From positions 2,542,001 to 2,606,000 of the forward strand of contig NZ_CP104067.1 of the NCBI RefSeq assembly GCF_026651875.1: a stretch of DNA of 64,000 nt. The letters are read 5' to 3'. How positions within the stretch are numbered: position 1 is the first letter of the stretch; the number at the start of each line of letters is the position of its first letter. Position numbers and translations under genes: made by a program. Source of the DNA: Alicyclobacillus fastidiosus (GTDB taxonomy: Bacteria > Bacillota > Bacilli > Alicyclobacillales > Alicyclobacillaceae). Below the pieces are notes generated by a model that worked only from the letters and a program-made list of their open reading frames with translations, made no database searches and was not told the DNA's origin. This document shows positions 16,385 through 25,911 of the stretch, one piece after another.

Positions 16385-17806
16385 TTACTTGTTCATCAAT
16401 TGTTTTAAGATTGTCTCCCATTTCGCCGTGTCCCGAGGTGGCTCTACTGTTGGAGCAAATGTTTCTCCTCGAGTCTCTGGTGCCTTTGGTGTAGTGGCAT
16501 CGATAATTAGTTTGTGTGTGATACCCGGGGGGTCAGAACTCGGGTCTAGCGACAACACAGATGCATTTGGAATGACCACCAAATCTTTATCTGGGGCAAC
16601 TCGGGTGGACAATGCCCACATAACTTGGGGTAAGTTAAACGGATCGACAAAGTCGTCGACAACAATTACCAGCTTGCAATAACCCAATCCGTGAGGTGTC
16701 GTCATAGCGCGCATGCCAACGGCTTTGGCAAAACCCCCAAATCGGGTTTTTGTAGAGATAATGGCCGCTAATCCTTGCACAAAGTTGGCATTGACGGCCT
16801 GAACTTCAGGGAATGCCTCTTTCAATTGGTGATAAAGGGGGACGCATGTGTTTATGCTGGTTATAAAATCCATTTCAGTCGGTGACATTCCTAAATACAA
16901 ATGTTCAAATATGGGATTATCTCGGAAGTAAATTGCCTTGATTTGAATGATTGGTTGATGTCGAGCATCTGAATAGCTACCCGTAAACTCTCCAAACGGA
17001 CCTTCAAATTCCCGATAACCTCCAATTAGCTCGCCTTCGAGTACAACCTCTGCACCCCAGGGAATATCCAAGTTGGAATGCTTGGAACGGACAATTCTGT
17101 ATGGTTCACCTTGAATCGCACCTGCCATTTCGTATTCTGACTGCTCATAAGTAAGAGGTGAACCTGCAATGGTAGTAATCACAGGCTCATTTCCAATGGC
17201 TATGGTTACCGGTAAGTTTTCCCCGCGCTCCTCGGCTTTTCTCAGATGAATACCAATGTCGTGTGTAGGAATGGGTTGAATGCCGAGTCGATCTTTACCT
17301 TTTACCTGGATTCTATATATTCCTACATTTTGTTTTCCAAAATTATCAGGGTCGTCAGGGTCTCTACTGATGACACAAGCCTTGTCAATGAAACAAGCAG
17401 AGTCCTCACGATTCAAACGGAACAGAGGGAGTATATCAAAAAGGTTTATGTTTTCCGTTATCTCGTTGGCGTGAAACGGCGCTGTGTCAACCCTTTCGAC
17501 CGGAATAGGAAAATTACTCCAACGACGTGCGAATTCCAAAAACTGCTCTTTGACTGGGGTATCCTTCGGCAGTCCCATCATCAGTGCATGATTTACCCAT
17601 GAACCATGCACGTTGAGTGCAACGCGTCCATTATTGTAGCCGAGAATATTGTTGAAAAGCAGTGCAGGAGCCTGGTCACCAAGGTTGTTGACAGCACGGG
17701 CAGCCGAGCCTAGATCTGGCTCGGGATTGACTTGTTGTGTAACACGCAAAAGCTGCCCTTCCGCATCGAGCTTTTCCAGAAAGGAACGTAAATCTCTGTA
17801 AGCCAT
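16385..17806 (-). CDS. bsdC: UbiD-type hydroxyarylic acid decarboxylase BsdC
   Basis: Prenyl-FMN-dependent non-oxidative decarboxylase of 473 residues, the length I recall for B. subtilis BsdC. The catalytic glutamate pair spaced five residues apart appears in EGPFGEFTG. The start is ATG at 17806 (AYRDLRSFLEKLD) with AAGGAG upstream; the longer open frame lacks a site. Probable substrates are vanillate, 4-hydroxybenzoate or related phenolic acids, inferred from the bsdCDB set and not from a specific residue. First gene of the operon and divergent from a LysR regulator, as in B. subtilis. Confidence 0.94.
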   Translation of the reverse strand: MAYRDLRSFLEKLDAEGQLLRVTQQVNPEPDLGSAARAVNNLGDQAPALLFNNILGYNNGRVALNVHGSWVNHALMMGLPKDTPVKEQFLEFARRWSNFPIPVERVDTAPFHANEITENINLFDILPLFRLNREDSACFIDKACVISRDPDDPDNFGKQNVGIYRIQVKGKDRLGIQPIPTHDIGIHLRKAEERGENLPVTIAIGNEPVITTIAGSPLTYEQSEYEMAGAIQGEPYRIVRSKHSNLDIPWGAEVVLEGELIGGYREFEGPFGEFTGSYSDARHQPIIQIKAIYFRDNPIFEHLYLGMSPTEMDFITSINTCVPLYHQLKEAFPEVQAVNANFVQGLAAIISTKTRFGGFAKAVGMRAMTTPHGLGYCKLVIVVDDFVDPFNLPQVMWALSTRVAPDKDLVVIPNASVLSLDPSSDPPGITHKLIIDATTPKAPETRGETFAPTVEPPRDTAKWETILKQLMNK

Positions 17807-17953
17807 GCACGACATCTCCTTTGTGAATAAGTTCAACTGGACGACTCGGACAAGTTCGCTTGACCCAATTGAATCCAAGCCATCATGTTGTTGGTACGCC
17901 AATTACGCTATCACTTGCTCAACCATACGTAAAATATATATAATCAATGTTGT

Positions 17954-17972
17954 TCATAAATTTTATTAATGA
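17954..17972. promoter_or_regulatory. Candidate LysR box, TCAT-N11-ATGA
   Basis: TCAT followed by 11 bases and ATGA fits the T-N11-A rule for LysR-type operators with four matched bases on each arm. It lies 15 bases before the LysR start codon in the space shared with bsdC, so it would fit autorepression better than direct activation of bsdC. A second site nearer bsdC was not found. Confidence 0.4.
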
Positions 17973-17987
17973 TAGAGGGCGAACGAT

Positions 17988-18869
17988 TTGGACTTAAAAA
18001 AGTTTCTCTACTTTGTAACAATCGTGGAGGAAGGTCAAATCACACGCGCTGCAAATAAGCTGCACATGGCACAACCGGCGTTAAGCCTGCAACTGAAAGC
18101 AATCGAAGAGGAACTCGGTGTAACATTAATCGAGCGCAACAACAAGAGCATTGAGCTCACGCAGGCTGGAGCGACTTTCTATTACAGGGCGAACGAAATA
18201 TTAAACTCTGTAGACGGAATGCTCTCCGAAGTAAAGGAGCAAGGTATCGGCATTCGTGGAAAACTTTCGATAGGTACAGTGATGTCATGTGTGTCTTATT
18301 TACCGAAAGCAATTAAGATTTTTCAACAGCAATATCCTGCCGTAACTTTTCGATTGTGGGAAGGGGATTCTCACAGGGTGGAAGAATTGCTGCAAGCTAA
18401 AACCATTGATTTGGGGATAACGAGACTGCCCTTAGAGTCCGACAATTTAAACATAATTCGTTTAAATGCTGAACCCTTAGTGGCTGTACAGCCGAATGGT
18501 TGGCATGTTTTTGCAACACCTACAATTTGTATAAAGGAACTGGAAAAGTATCCTCTCATGGTTTTGCACGGCCAAGGGGGGAAAGGCATATTTGAAATGT
18601 TTGTTGAGACGTGCCAGGCTTTTGATTTCAACCCTAAAATTATTTGTGAAAGTCCAGATGTTGCAACATTGCTAACGTTAGTAGACTCAGGTATAGGGAT
18701 AGCTATTGTTCCGAAATTAGCAATACAGTTGAGACCCACGGGAACGTTAAAATACGCCGAAATTACACCTTTGTTAAAATCGGATACGGCGCTTATATGG
18801 CTGAAAAACCGGCGCCTTTCTAAAGCAGCCGAACATTTTAAGGATATACTCCAAAGTTCGGTTAGGTAA
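17988..18869 (+). CDS. LysR-family regulator, BsdA-like
   Basis: LysR-type activator of 293 residues. The N-terminal helix-turn-helix reads FVTIVEEGQITRAANKLHMA then QPALSLQLKAIEEELG; the rest is the two-lobed ligand-binding domain. TTG start behind AGAGGG. It is divergent from bsdC, the arrangement of bsdA and bsdBCD in B. subtilis, so it probably activates the decarboxylase operon when phenolic acids are present. That regulatory role is inferred from position only. Confidence 0.9.
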   Translation: MDLKKFLYFVTIVEEGQITRAANKLHMAQPALSLQLKAIEEELGVTLIERNNKSIELTQAGATFYYRANEILNSVDGMLSEVKEQGIGIRGKLSIGTVMSCVSYLPKAIKIFQQQYPAVTFRLWEGDSHRVEELLQAKTIDLGITRLPLESDNLNIIRLNAEPLVAVQPNGWHVFATPTICIKELEKYPLMVLHGQGGKGIFEMFVETCQAFDFNPKIICESPDVATLLTLVDSGIGIAIVPKLAIQLRPTGTLKYAEITPLLKSDTALIWLKNRRLSKAAEHFKDILQSSVR

Positions 18870-19453
18870 CGGGTTAAATTATTCATATAAAGTCATACGA
18901 ACTCCAGCAGGCATGTCCAGTAGTCAGTTAGACTCTTGTGCAAGAAATGTGGAAAGTTCGACTGCAGTAAAAGTGGGAATTGGACTTATATCGTCAATAA
19001 TTCAACCGTTCGTTCCAATGGCAATAAGCACTTCGTCAGCCGGCTTAGGGTATGGGACTGCAGTTACCGTTGATTTCCCATTCCTTGATACAGTGTAGCG
19101 TTCGTTGCGAGGTAAATCGCTCATGGCAACAGCTTCTATTTGTTTGTAATTGTAAATGGCAATGTTGGAATATGTACGTTCAGGCCCTTTCTCTCCTTAC
19201 TCCTTTAACGTCCATTTATTTGGGCGTTATGTTGGTAGAATCCGAGCATTTCAGGAGTATAGAAGGAGGTCATTTTAAGGAAGCTGCGGCGAGCTGTGTC
19301 TTTGTGTCGGGATGGGAAGGAAGCAACATCACTCAAAGTCTCGCCGCCGTCCTTATATGCTAACAATACTCGAGGTTTCGATACTTCGCCTCTTTGTCAT
19401 CGTGGGTTTCCTGCGTGCACCCAGCCTTGTGAACAATGAATCTATGCTGAGCG
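18870..19453. other. Non-coding or decayed stretch
   Basis: No intact gene. On the minus strand at about 19090-18900 a frame broken by stops reads KSTVTAVPYPKPADEVLIAI, which resembles the N-terminus of a medium-chain zinc dehydrogenase, so a decayed gene is possible. The plus-strand frames here look like shadows. I see no repeat or terminator that I would defend. Confidence 0.4.
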
Positions 19454-19978
19454 TCAGACCTGATACTGAGGTTCATTTTGCAAAATCCATTGCCACAGCT
19501 GACCAAAAATTCCGTCAAGGTAGGAGGCGTACTCTGGCCAGTCCGAAATTGATACACTGTTTATCTGTTTGAACGCGGAGGGGGAGTAATTCAAACTGCC
19601 ATCTTCAACATAGCGATCATCAATCCACGTTGATTTAAGGTGGACAATCTGTCCAGACTCAGGACTTGTCCCGATGACAAAGTCAGTACCATCTATCCAA
19701 CCTTCTTTTAAAAGTTGCTGAATATGTGGGTTTTCATACGCACCTTGAGATTGACTGTGATCAAAGATAATCTTCACGTCGATCCCACGTGATTTTGCAG
19801 CGATGACATCGTCGTAATAAATCGCTAAGGTATCCGAATAAATGATTGTTCGCATTTTACGGGTAGCAGACCCGAGGAATGCGGACATTGCTTTCACACC
19901 ATCAACGTAAGGTGTGATTAGGCGTGTTTGATCCGGATTACCCTTAATGACACCAAGTGCCCCCAAGACGTTATCCAC
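19454..19978 (-). CDS. Single-domain phospholipase D-like protein
   Basis: Protein of about 174 residues with one PLD-type active-site motif: His-Leu-Lys followed four residues later by Asp (HLKSTWIDD), then an Asn/Ser-containing segment GSLNYSPSA. This resembles the small Nuc-type PLD nucleases, which dimerise to build an active site, and not the two-motif cardiolipin synthases. No signal peptide is evident. Start chosen at GTG 19978 because GGAGGTG lies eight bases before it; the GTG three codons earlier overlaps that site. Isolated gene, function open. Confidence 0.75.
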   Translation of the reverse strand: MDNVLGALGVIKGNPDQTRLITPYVDGVKAMSAFLGSATRKMRTIIYSDTLAIYYDDVIAAKSRGIDVKIIFDHSQSQGAYENPHIQQLLKEGWIDGTDFVIGTSPESGQIVHLKSTWIDDRYVEDGSLNYSPSAFKQINSVSISDWPEYASYLDGIFGQLWQWILQNEPQYQV

Positions 19979-20532
19979 CGAGTACACCTCCGAAGGATTC
20001 CCGTTTTACCCAATCGGTGCAAGTCAAAAGTCACTCACGGCCTTCAATCAATTAGTTCTCCGTGTCCGTTTAATAATCCTGCTAATGGATTGTTAAGATA
20101 ATGAAACATGGAAAAATCAGACAAATTGTAGGGGCCTTGCTTAGATGGTCTAAGTAATGGTAGAGTACGACATTACATTACGCAAGAATTGCGCACGACG
20201 CGATGCAATGTTCCTAGTCGTCAAGAGGGCTTGCTCCATTGACGCAAGGCTTATCAGTCGTACGTTTTAATTATCTTGGTCGATACGCTTTTCCGAGAGA
20301 CGAACACCGTTCTTTACGAACAGTGTTCGTTTTGCTGTAAATGAGTTGTTGCTAAAGTCCATGACTATTCCCGCCACTAGAACATGTCGTCTTTCCGGAT
20401 TACGGTTACGATCACATACCTTTCTCACCGGATTAATCGCGTTACCGGAACATTAATCTGTTCAGCAATTGGGCTACGCATTTGGTTATACAGAAGTCGG
20501 TGTTTTGACAATCACCTAAGGAGTTGAACGGG
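19979..20532. other. Intergenic region upstream of monooxygenase remnant
   Basis: About 550 bases without a gene. Its notable content is the pair of CGAAC-N3-GTTC palindromes at 20301-20329. Nothing else coding or structural could be supported. Confidence 0.5.
20301..20329. promoter_or_regulatory. Two adjacent CGAAC-N3-GTTC operator-like palindromes
   Basis: CGAAC-ACC-GTTC at 20301-20312 and CGAAC-AGT-GTTCG at 20317-20329, starting 16 bases apart. The same motif occurs once more at 21380-21392 in front of the TetR gene. The pair can also fold as one hairpin followed by TTTT, so a terminator is an alternative reading. Recurrence next to the regulator favours an operator. Confidence 0.55.
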
Positions 20533-21377
20533 ATGAAGAACACATCTACGAAACAACGCCGTATTGCGATTATCGGAGCAGGGCCAGGTGGACTGACGTT
20601 GGCCCTGATTCTGCAGCGTCACGGAATTCAACCTGTTGTGTACGAGCGAGAGCCACATGACAAAAGCAGCGAAAGAGGAGGATCTCTAGATATTCACGAA
20701 GAATCCGGGCAACGAGCTATTAAGGAGGCGGGGCTATATGATAAGTTTCAGGAGCTTGTGCGCTACGAAGGTGAGGATTTTCGTATCCTAGATAAAACCG
20801 GAAAAATCTATATCGATGAAGTTACTGAACCGGTTGAAAAAGGGGAGCGGCCTGAAATTGACCGAGGTACGCTCTGCGATCTGCTGTTGAGCGGCCCTTG
20901 ACTCCGACTGCATCAAATATGGATATAAACTGGACCGGGCGATTTCTCTCGAGAATGGTATGACTGAGCTTCATTTCGAGAACGGGGTTACCGATACCGT
21001 GCATTTTCTTGTCGGAGCCGACGGAGCATTCTCTCGTGTTCGTACCCTACTCTCGGATACCGACGTCGAATACACAGGTCTTACCATGGTAGAGCTCAAT
21101 GTTTTGAATGTGGCCGAGAATCACCCGGATTTAGCCGAATTCAACAGGCGTTGCAGGAGAAGGTGTAAACCTGGCTATGTTGGATGCTTTGGAGCTGGGG
21201 CGGTCCATCATCGAGTTCGATGATTTAACTAAAGCAATTGAGGCGTACGAGGAAAGGATGTACGAGTATTCGTCCAAGAAGGCGCGGGAGTCATATGATA
21301 ACCTGAAATTGTGTTTCTCTGACGACGCGGCGGTTAAACTGACCAATTTGATGAACAGTTATCGCCAACCAGACTGA
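20533..21377 (+). pseudogene. TetX-like FAD monooxygenase, decayed
   Basis: Remnant of a class A flavoprotein monooxygenase. The N-terminal GxGxxG motif (IAIIGAGPGGLTLAL) and the start behind AAGGAG are intact. The frame breaks near 20895 and resumes as DTVHFLVGADGAFSRVRTLL in another frame. At about 21145 it jumps directly to AGEGVNLAMLDALELG, which belongs near the C-terminus, so roughly 120-130 codons are missing, including the second FAD motif. At least one frameshift and one internal deletion are present. It lies just before a TetR regulator and near its probable operators, suggesting a former drug or aromatic oxidation unit. Confidence 0.85.
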
Positions 21378-21379
21378 GA

Positions 21380-21392
21380 CGAACTATGTTCG
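21380..21392. promoter_or_regulatory. CGAAC-N3-GTTCG operator-like palindrome before tetR gene
   Basis: CGAAC-TAT-GTTCG, a perfect 13-base palindrome with a three-base centre, 47 bases before the TetR start. A TATAAA-like -10 lies at about 21426-21431, so the site would sit near -45. It matches the two copies at 20301-20329. Confidence 0.55.
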
Positions 21393-21438
21393 AAGCAGAA
21401 CATTTTCTGTAACTTTCTACGCGTGGTATAAAGGACAT

Positions 21439-22119
21439 ATGATGAATCCAACTCGAGGTATTAAAAGTCGGAGAACTCGACCAGCCAAGGATCCTCTAAG
21501 CCGCGAAATTATCGTGCAGACGGCCTACGAGCTGCTTAAGAAACAAGGCATACAGGGGATAAGTATGCGTAGGGTAGCAAAGGAGCTAGACACGGGCCCC
21601 TCTTCCCTGTATGTCTACGTTAAGAATTTTCAAGAGCTGTGTGCCTTTGTATTGGATTACGGTCTTGGTCAGTTAGTGTTGCCTACTTCAGCAGAGGGCT
21701 CTTGGAAAGAGAGGCTGTTTGATGCGCTTGATGCGTATCTCATGTTGTTATTCGAACAACCAGGACTCGCAGAGTTGTCACTCACCACGATTCCGATGGG
21801 AACGAACTCACTTCGCTTGATCGAATTTATTCTCTCCGCGTTGTATGAGGGAGGAGTTTCGTCGAAGGCTGCGGCGTGGGGTGCAGATTTGTTTCTGTTT
21901 TACGTCTCTTCTACAGCATTTGAACACGTATCTTGGAAGCAAGATGGAAATGACCACATGTCAGTCATAAAGCAATCGTTCCAGATGGTCAATCCGGTAC
22001 ATTATCCCCTCATCGCAAGTCTTAAAGAGGAACTGTTCTCTGGAGATACGGAAGCGAAAGAGCGCTTTCGCTGGGGACTAGAAGTAATTCTGCAGGGAAT
22101 TTTGAAGACACGACACTAG
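21439..22119 (+). CDS. TetR/AcrR-family repressor
   Basis: Regulator of 226 residues. The N-terminal helix-turn-helix is in ISMRRVAKELDTGPSSLYVY followed by VKNFQEL; the C-terminal half resembles TetR_C-type ligand domains. Two consecutive ATG codons (21439 and 21442) could start it. It probably regulates the adjacent FAD monooxygenase, now broken, and itself through the CGAAC-N3-GTTCG sites. The gene is intact although its apparent target is not. Confidence 0.9.
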   Translation: MMNPTRGIKSRRTRPAKDPLSREIIVQTAYELLKKQGIQGISMRRVAKELDTGPSSLYVYVKNFQELCAFVLDYGLGQLVLPTSAEGSWKERLFDALDAYLMLLFEQPGLAELSLTTIPMGTNSLRLIEFILSALYEGGVSSKAAAWGADLFLFYVSSTAFEHVSWKQDGNDHMSVIKQSFQMVNPVHYPLIASLKEELFSGDTEAKERFRWGLEVILQGILKTRH

Positions 22120-22327
22120 ACCTTCAGCACTTAGGGGAGGTTTAGCGCAATCGACTTCCGGGACGCCGTCAGTGAACAGCTGTTTCCCGAGTGTGGTACA
22201 TCCCGGATCGTTAACCGTTCCCTCCAATATACCAATAACTGCTCCGTAGCACGGCGCATAAACTGCACCAAGGGGCTGGCCCTAAGCTCATATACAATCA
22301 CTTTGAGACAGCCCCTCCTATCAACAC

Positions 22328-23191
22328 TTACTTCGATGCATTAATGACAATGCCTTTAATAAAATACTTCTGCGCCAAGAAGAACAGAATCAGAAGTGGA
22401 ATCACCGCGACAACGGATGCGGCCATCAACAGGTTCCACGGTGTAGCACCGAATGCTGCCGAGAAGTTTGCTAATCCGAGCGCGATCGGGAACTTATTTG
22501 TCGTGTTCAAATAAATTAGCGGTCCCATTAAGTCATTCCACCGCGCCATAAATTCTAAAATCCCTACCGTAGCCAAAGCAGGGGTTGACAACGGTAAAAT
22601 CACGCGGAAGAAAGTGGTGAAGTACCCACCACCGTCAACTTTGACAGCTTCGTCAAGTTCTCGAGGTATTCCCGCAAAAAACTGACGCAATAGAAAAATG
22701 TTAAAGGCACTTACCGCAAAAAATGCCGGAACGGTTAAAGGCAGATATGTGTTGATCCAGCCAAGCTTGACAAATTCCAAATACTGCGGAATCATCGTGA
22801 CCTGCGCCGGCACCATCATGGTCGCCAAGACGAGGCCAAAAATGATGTTCTTTCCTCGGGCCCTCAGCCTTGCGAAGCCAAACGCAACAAGTGCGCAAGA
22901 GATGGTCGATCCGACCACACACACAAGCGAGTAACAAACTGTATTTAAGAGATATCTTCCAACTGGTTCGACAGTAAAAATATCAATAAAATTGCGCCAA
23001 CGAAACGGATGCGGAATCCATTGCGGAGGCATGAGGCTGACAGCCCCTTGCGTTTTTAGAGATGTTGCGAGCATCCAAATAACCGGAAACAAGAAAAATG
23101 CGGATCCTATGATTAAAAGCGTATAAACGGTCACCTTGCCCGGCGTACTCAAATTACCAGGTGAATATTTTGCACTCATTTCTCTTGCCAT
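22328..23191 (-). CDS. Sugar ABC transporter permease, MalG type (second locus)
   Basis: Permease of about 287 residues, six membrane helices expected, with the EAA loop ELDEAVKVDGGGYFTTF. The ATG at 23191 has GGAGGG upstream; a longer frame overlaps the preceding gene and lacks a site. Last gene of a three-gene importer operon (binding protein, MalF type, MalG type). No ATPase, regulator or sugar enzyme accompanies it, so substrate is unknown and a shared ATPase is probably used. A loose dyad (AGGGGCTG and CAGCCCCT) lies just downstream at about 22271-22318. Confidence 0.92.
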   Translation of the reverse strand: MAREMSAKYSPGNLSTPGKVTVYTLLIIGSAFFLFPVIWMLATSLKTQGAVSLMPPQWIPHPFRWRNFIDIFTVEPVGRYLLNTVCYSLVCVVGSTISCALVAFGFARLRARGKNIIFGLVLATMMVPAQVTMIPQYLEFVKLGWINTYLPLTVPAFFAVSAFNIFLLRQFFAGIPRELDEAVKVDGGGYFTTFFRVILPLSTPALATVGILEFMARWNDLMGPLIYLNTTNKFPIALGLANFSAAFGATPWNLLMAASVVAVIPLLILFFLAQKYFIKGIVINASK

Positions 23192-23192
23192 C

Positions 23193-24149
23193 TTAATTCC
23201 CTCCGTGTGCTGAATCTCCGTAATACACGTATTTCTTTGAAACATGGAGCGACAAGAACGTCAGCAAAGCAACGATAATAAACAGTATCCATGCCTGTGC
23301 AGATGCATAGCCCATGCGGAATTGGTTGAATGCTGTATCGAACAAGTAGTAGACATAGAAATATGAATTGTAGTTCGGACCACCTTGTGTGATCACATAG
23401 GCTTGAGTGAATACCTGAAAAGAATTGATAATACCGATAATCACGTTGAAGAGTATGACAGGGGAAATGAGTGGAACAGTAATCTTGATAAACTGCTGAA
23501 ACTTACTTGCACCATCTAATGCCGCGGCCTCATAAACATCTGTTGGAAGGCTTTGCAAGCTTGCGAGGAAGATGATCATAGTGCCGCCTATTGACGTCAT
23601 CGTCATGAGTACAAACGAAGGGACAACGGTGCGGATACCGGAAAACCACAGGATACCGTGTATGCCAAGGAAGGACAGCAAGTAGTTTACAACGCCAAAC
23701 ACCGGATTAAGCAACCACGACCACAGGAACGAAATTGCCACGCCAGAAACAATGGAAGGCGCATAGAAAATCGTTCTGAAGAACGCCTGTCCTTTTACTT
23801 TTTGATTCAAAAGTACGGCCAACAGCAAGGCCAAAACGATGTCAAACGGTACGGACAGCACCGTGTAATACAGCGTCACGCCAAGCGACTTATAGAAAAT
23901 CGGATCCTGAAAGAGATCGATGAAGTTTTTCAAACCGACGAATACTGGGGCAGACATCACGTTATATTTTGTGAAACTCAGAAACAGGGAAGCGATGATG
24001 GGGCCGCCGGAAAATGCCAAAAACCCAATTACCCAAGGAGAAATAAAAACCCAAAACATTCGCTCTTCCTGACGCTCAGATAGGCCGCGTTTGGGCCGGG
24101 GTTTCTTTACCTTTGTGATGACTGGCTCTTTTGTAACCTGGGTGATCAT
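23193..24149 (-). CDS. Sugar ABC transporter permease, MalF/UgpA type (second locus)
   Basis: Permease of 318 residues with a basic N-terminal cytoplasmic tail (KKPRPKRG), about six membrane helices and the EAA loop VYEAAALDGASKFQQF. AGAGAGG precedes the ATG. It ends one base before the start of the MalG-type permease. Belongs with the upstream binding protein. This importer is distinct in sequence from the one at 8-11 kb. Confidence 0.92.
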   Translation of the reverse strand: MITQVTKEPVITKVKKPRPKRGLSERQEERMFWVFISPWVIGFLAFSGGPIIASLFLSFTKYNVMSAPVFVGLKNFIDLFQDPIFYKSLGVTLYYTVLSVPFDIVLALLLAVLLNQKVKGQAFFRTIFYAPSIVSGVAISFLWSWLLNPVFGVVNYLLSFLGIHGILWFSGIRTVVPSFVLMTMTSIGGTMIIFLASLQSLPTDVYEAAALDGASKFQQFIKITVPLISPVILFNVIIGIINSFQVFTQAYVITQGGPNYNSYFYVYYLFDTAFNQFRMGYASAQAWILFIIVALLTFLSLHVSKKYVYYGDSAHGGN

Positions 24150-24219
24150 ACGTATACGCCTCTCTTTCTGACCAAATTTCTCTGTTCACTTTGCTCAGGC
24201 ACAACTCGTTTGTATGCGC

Positions 24220-25530
24220 TTACTCAAACGGCTTTAATCCAGATTTAATTTGCGCAATCGCACTGTCGATACTCAGTGTGCCTGAATAAACAGAGTTGCC
24301 TGCTTGATTGAGCACATTTAAGATGGCGTTGTAGTACGCAACCATATGGTTTGGGGACTCTTCCCCGCGGGCGGTGGCACCATCCTGCACTTGCTCCAGC
24401 TGTTGCACTGGAATCCCCGTTTCCTTAGACGTCCGTTGATACCACTCGTTGAGCAAATCCTTTTGAGGCGGTGTTGCATCCGTCATTTCCATGTACCATT
24501 TTAAACCAGTATTCGGGTTGACAATCGTCTGCAATAACTCCCAGGCTGCCTGTTGATGTTTGCTCTTCTTTGCAATCCCCATGCAGTCGGTGTATAGAAA
24601 ATCGCGTTCTCCAGGACCTGTATACGGCAGGGCTGCTACACCCCAATGAAACGGTGCAGGTTGATACGTCCATAGCCCCCAACCACCGGTAAGCTCCATG
24701 GCCACTTTGCCGGTCAAGAACGGATCACCAAGGGCGTTGAGTGCGTTGGTTTCGGAAGCGTTGGGAGAGACCTTGCTTTGAAATACCAGATCATAATGCG
24801 CCTGCATGGCCTTCTTATTTAGAGGATTGTTTAACGCTGGGTGCACAACACCCGTTTGATACGTCTGTTGTGTAAAGAAATCTCCTCCCCACAACCAAGA
24901 GTCCTCGTTCGGATCAAAGGAATCGAGAACCCCGTACTGTTCGTTTCCGGCACTGCCCTTGGTCAACGCCTTGGCGTCCTCGACCATCTTCGCCCAAGTC
25001 CATGACTTGTCATTCCAATTTGTCGGCGGATCCGGCAATCCAGCCTTTTTAAACATGTCCTTGTTATAAAATAGAAAAGATCCTAACTGGTTCATCGGAA
25101 TAGCAAGCAATTGCCCATTTACGGTATAAGTGGCCACTGCTTTCGAGTTAAAACCTGCAAGCAGCTTCGGATCCTTTTTAAGGAAGGGTGTCAAATTCAA
25201 CAAATCCTGTTGGTACGTCCGAAATCCAGCGTTGACCCAGTTCGGCGCAAATACATCTGGCGGATCCCCAGCAGCAAACATTGTTTGGAGTTTTTGATCG
25301 ATTTCGGATTGGGGAATGACGATAAGCTGCACCTGAATATTCGGATGTTGTTTCTCAAAATAGTTGATAACCTTTTGTTCCCACTGATTTTCAGCAGGCG
25401 TACCTCGAACCATCCAAGTAATAGTCGTCTTGTTTCCAGAAGAGCTTGAACCGCTGCCACATCCGGCAACCGTGCTGGTTAAAAATCCTACTACGCCTAA
25501 GGATACAGCTATCTTCTGTAAGCGCTTCAT
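24220..25530 (-). CDS. Sugar ABC transporter solute-binding lipoprotein (second locus)
   Basis: Extracellular family 1 solute-binding protein of 436 residues. A lipoprotein signal with lipobox VAGC and a Ser/Gly linker is followed by the typical ITWMVRGTPAE and YFEKQHPNIQVQ start. It is the first gene of the operon; a GGGGGAAC site precedes the ATG. Ligand specificity cannot be inferred. Confidence 0.92.
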   Translation of the reverse strand: MKRLQKIAVSLGVVGFLTSTVAGCGSGSSSSGNKTTITWMVRGTPAENQWEQKVINYFEKQHPNIQVQLIVIPQSEIDQKLQTMFAAGDPPDVFAPNWVNAGFRTYQQDLLNLTPFLKKDPKLLAGFNSKAVATYTVNGQLLAIPMNQLGSFLFYNKDMFKKAGLPDPPTNWNDKSWTWAKMVEDAKALTKGSAGNEQYGVLDSFDPNEDSWLWGGDFFTQQTYQTGVVHPALNNPLNKKAMQAHYDLVFQSKVSPNASETNALNALGDPFLTGKVAMELTGGWGLWTYQPAPFHWGVAALPYTGPGERDFLYTDCMGIAKKSKHQQAAWELLQTIVNPNTGLKWYMEMTDATPPQKDLLNEWYQRTSKETGIPVQQLEQVQDGATARGEESPNHMVAYYNAILNVLNQAGNSVYSGTLSIDSAIAQIKSGLKPFE

Positions 25531-25911
25531 CGAGTTCCCCCATTTATCAAGTTCAATATAATGAGTGTGTTAACCGCTGTATAGAATAGTATTCGCATCT
25601 TTGTCTCTATTTCCTGTATGTTGAATGAATATTGAAAATATTACCGTTCTATTCCTAACGTGATGAACTAGTCAAAAAGACGGTTGTAATACCCTCTGAC
25701 TACAATCACCATCATCGAAGGTTTATTTCTTCAACGTCAGCAGTGGCGGGAGTTAGACATGGTTATCAGTGCCTAAACCGTGGGCGAAAACTGAATCTTC
25801 CGACCTTGGCTTGTGCATGAGTATTCATTTTAACCATTCGTGCTTTAATGTCACATATGGGTAGGTTGGTTTAAGAAAAACGAGGATTTTTTGAGTGATG
25901 GAGGTGAGTCA

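Noticed and set aside
18913-19098. Plus-strand 61-codon frame
   Set aside because: No ribosome binding site; the opposite strand looks more like a decayed dehydrogenase start, so this is probably its shadow.
20301-20334. Simple terminator reading of the CGAAC hairpin
   Set aside because: The hairpin plus TTTT would work as a weak terminator, but no gene ends upstream on that strand and the same palindrome recurs before tetR, so an operator is preferred.
22271-22318. AGGGGCTG/CAGCCCCT dyad as an insertion sequence end
   Set aside because: The GAGACAGCCCCT sequence recalls some IS ends, but there is no transposase or matching second end nearby; treated as a loose dyad after the importer operon.
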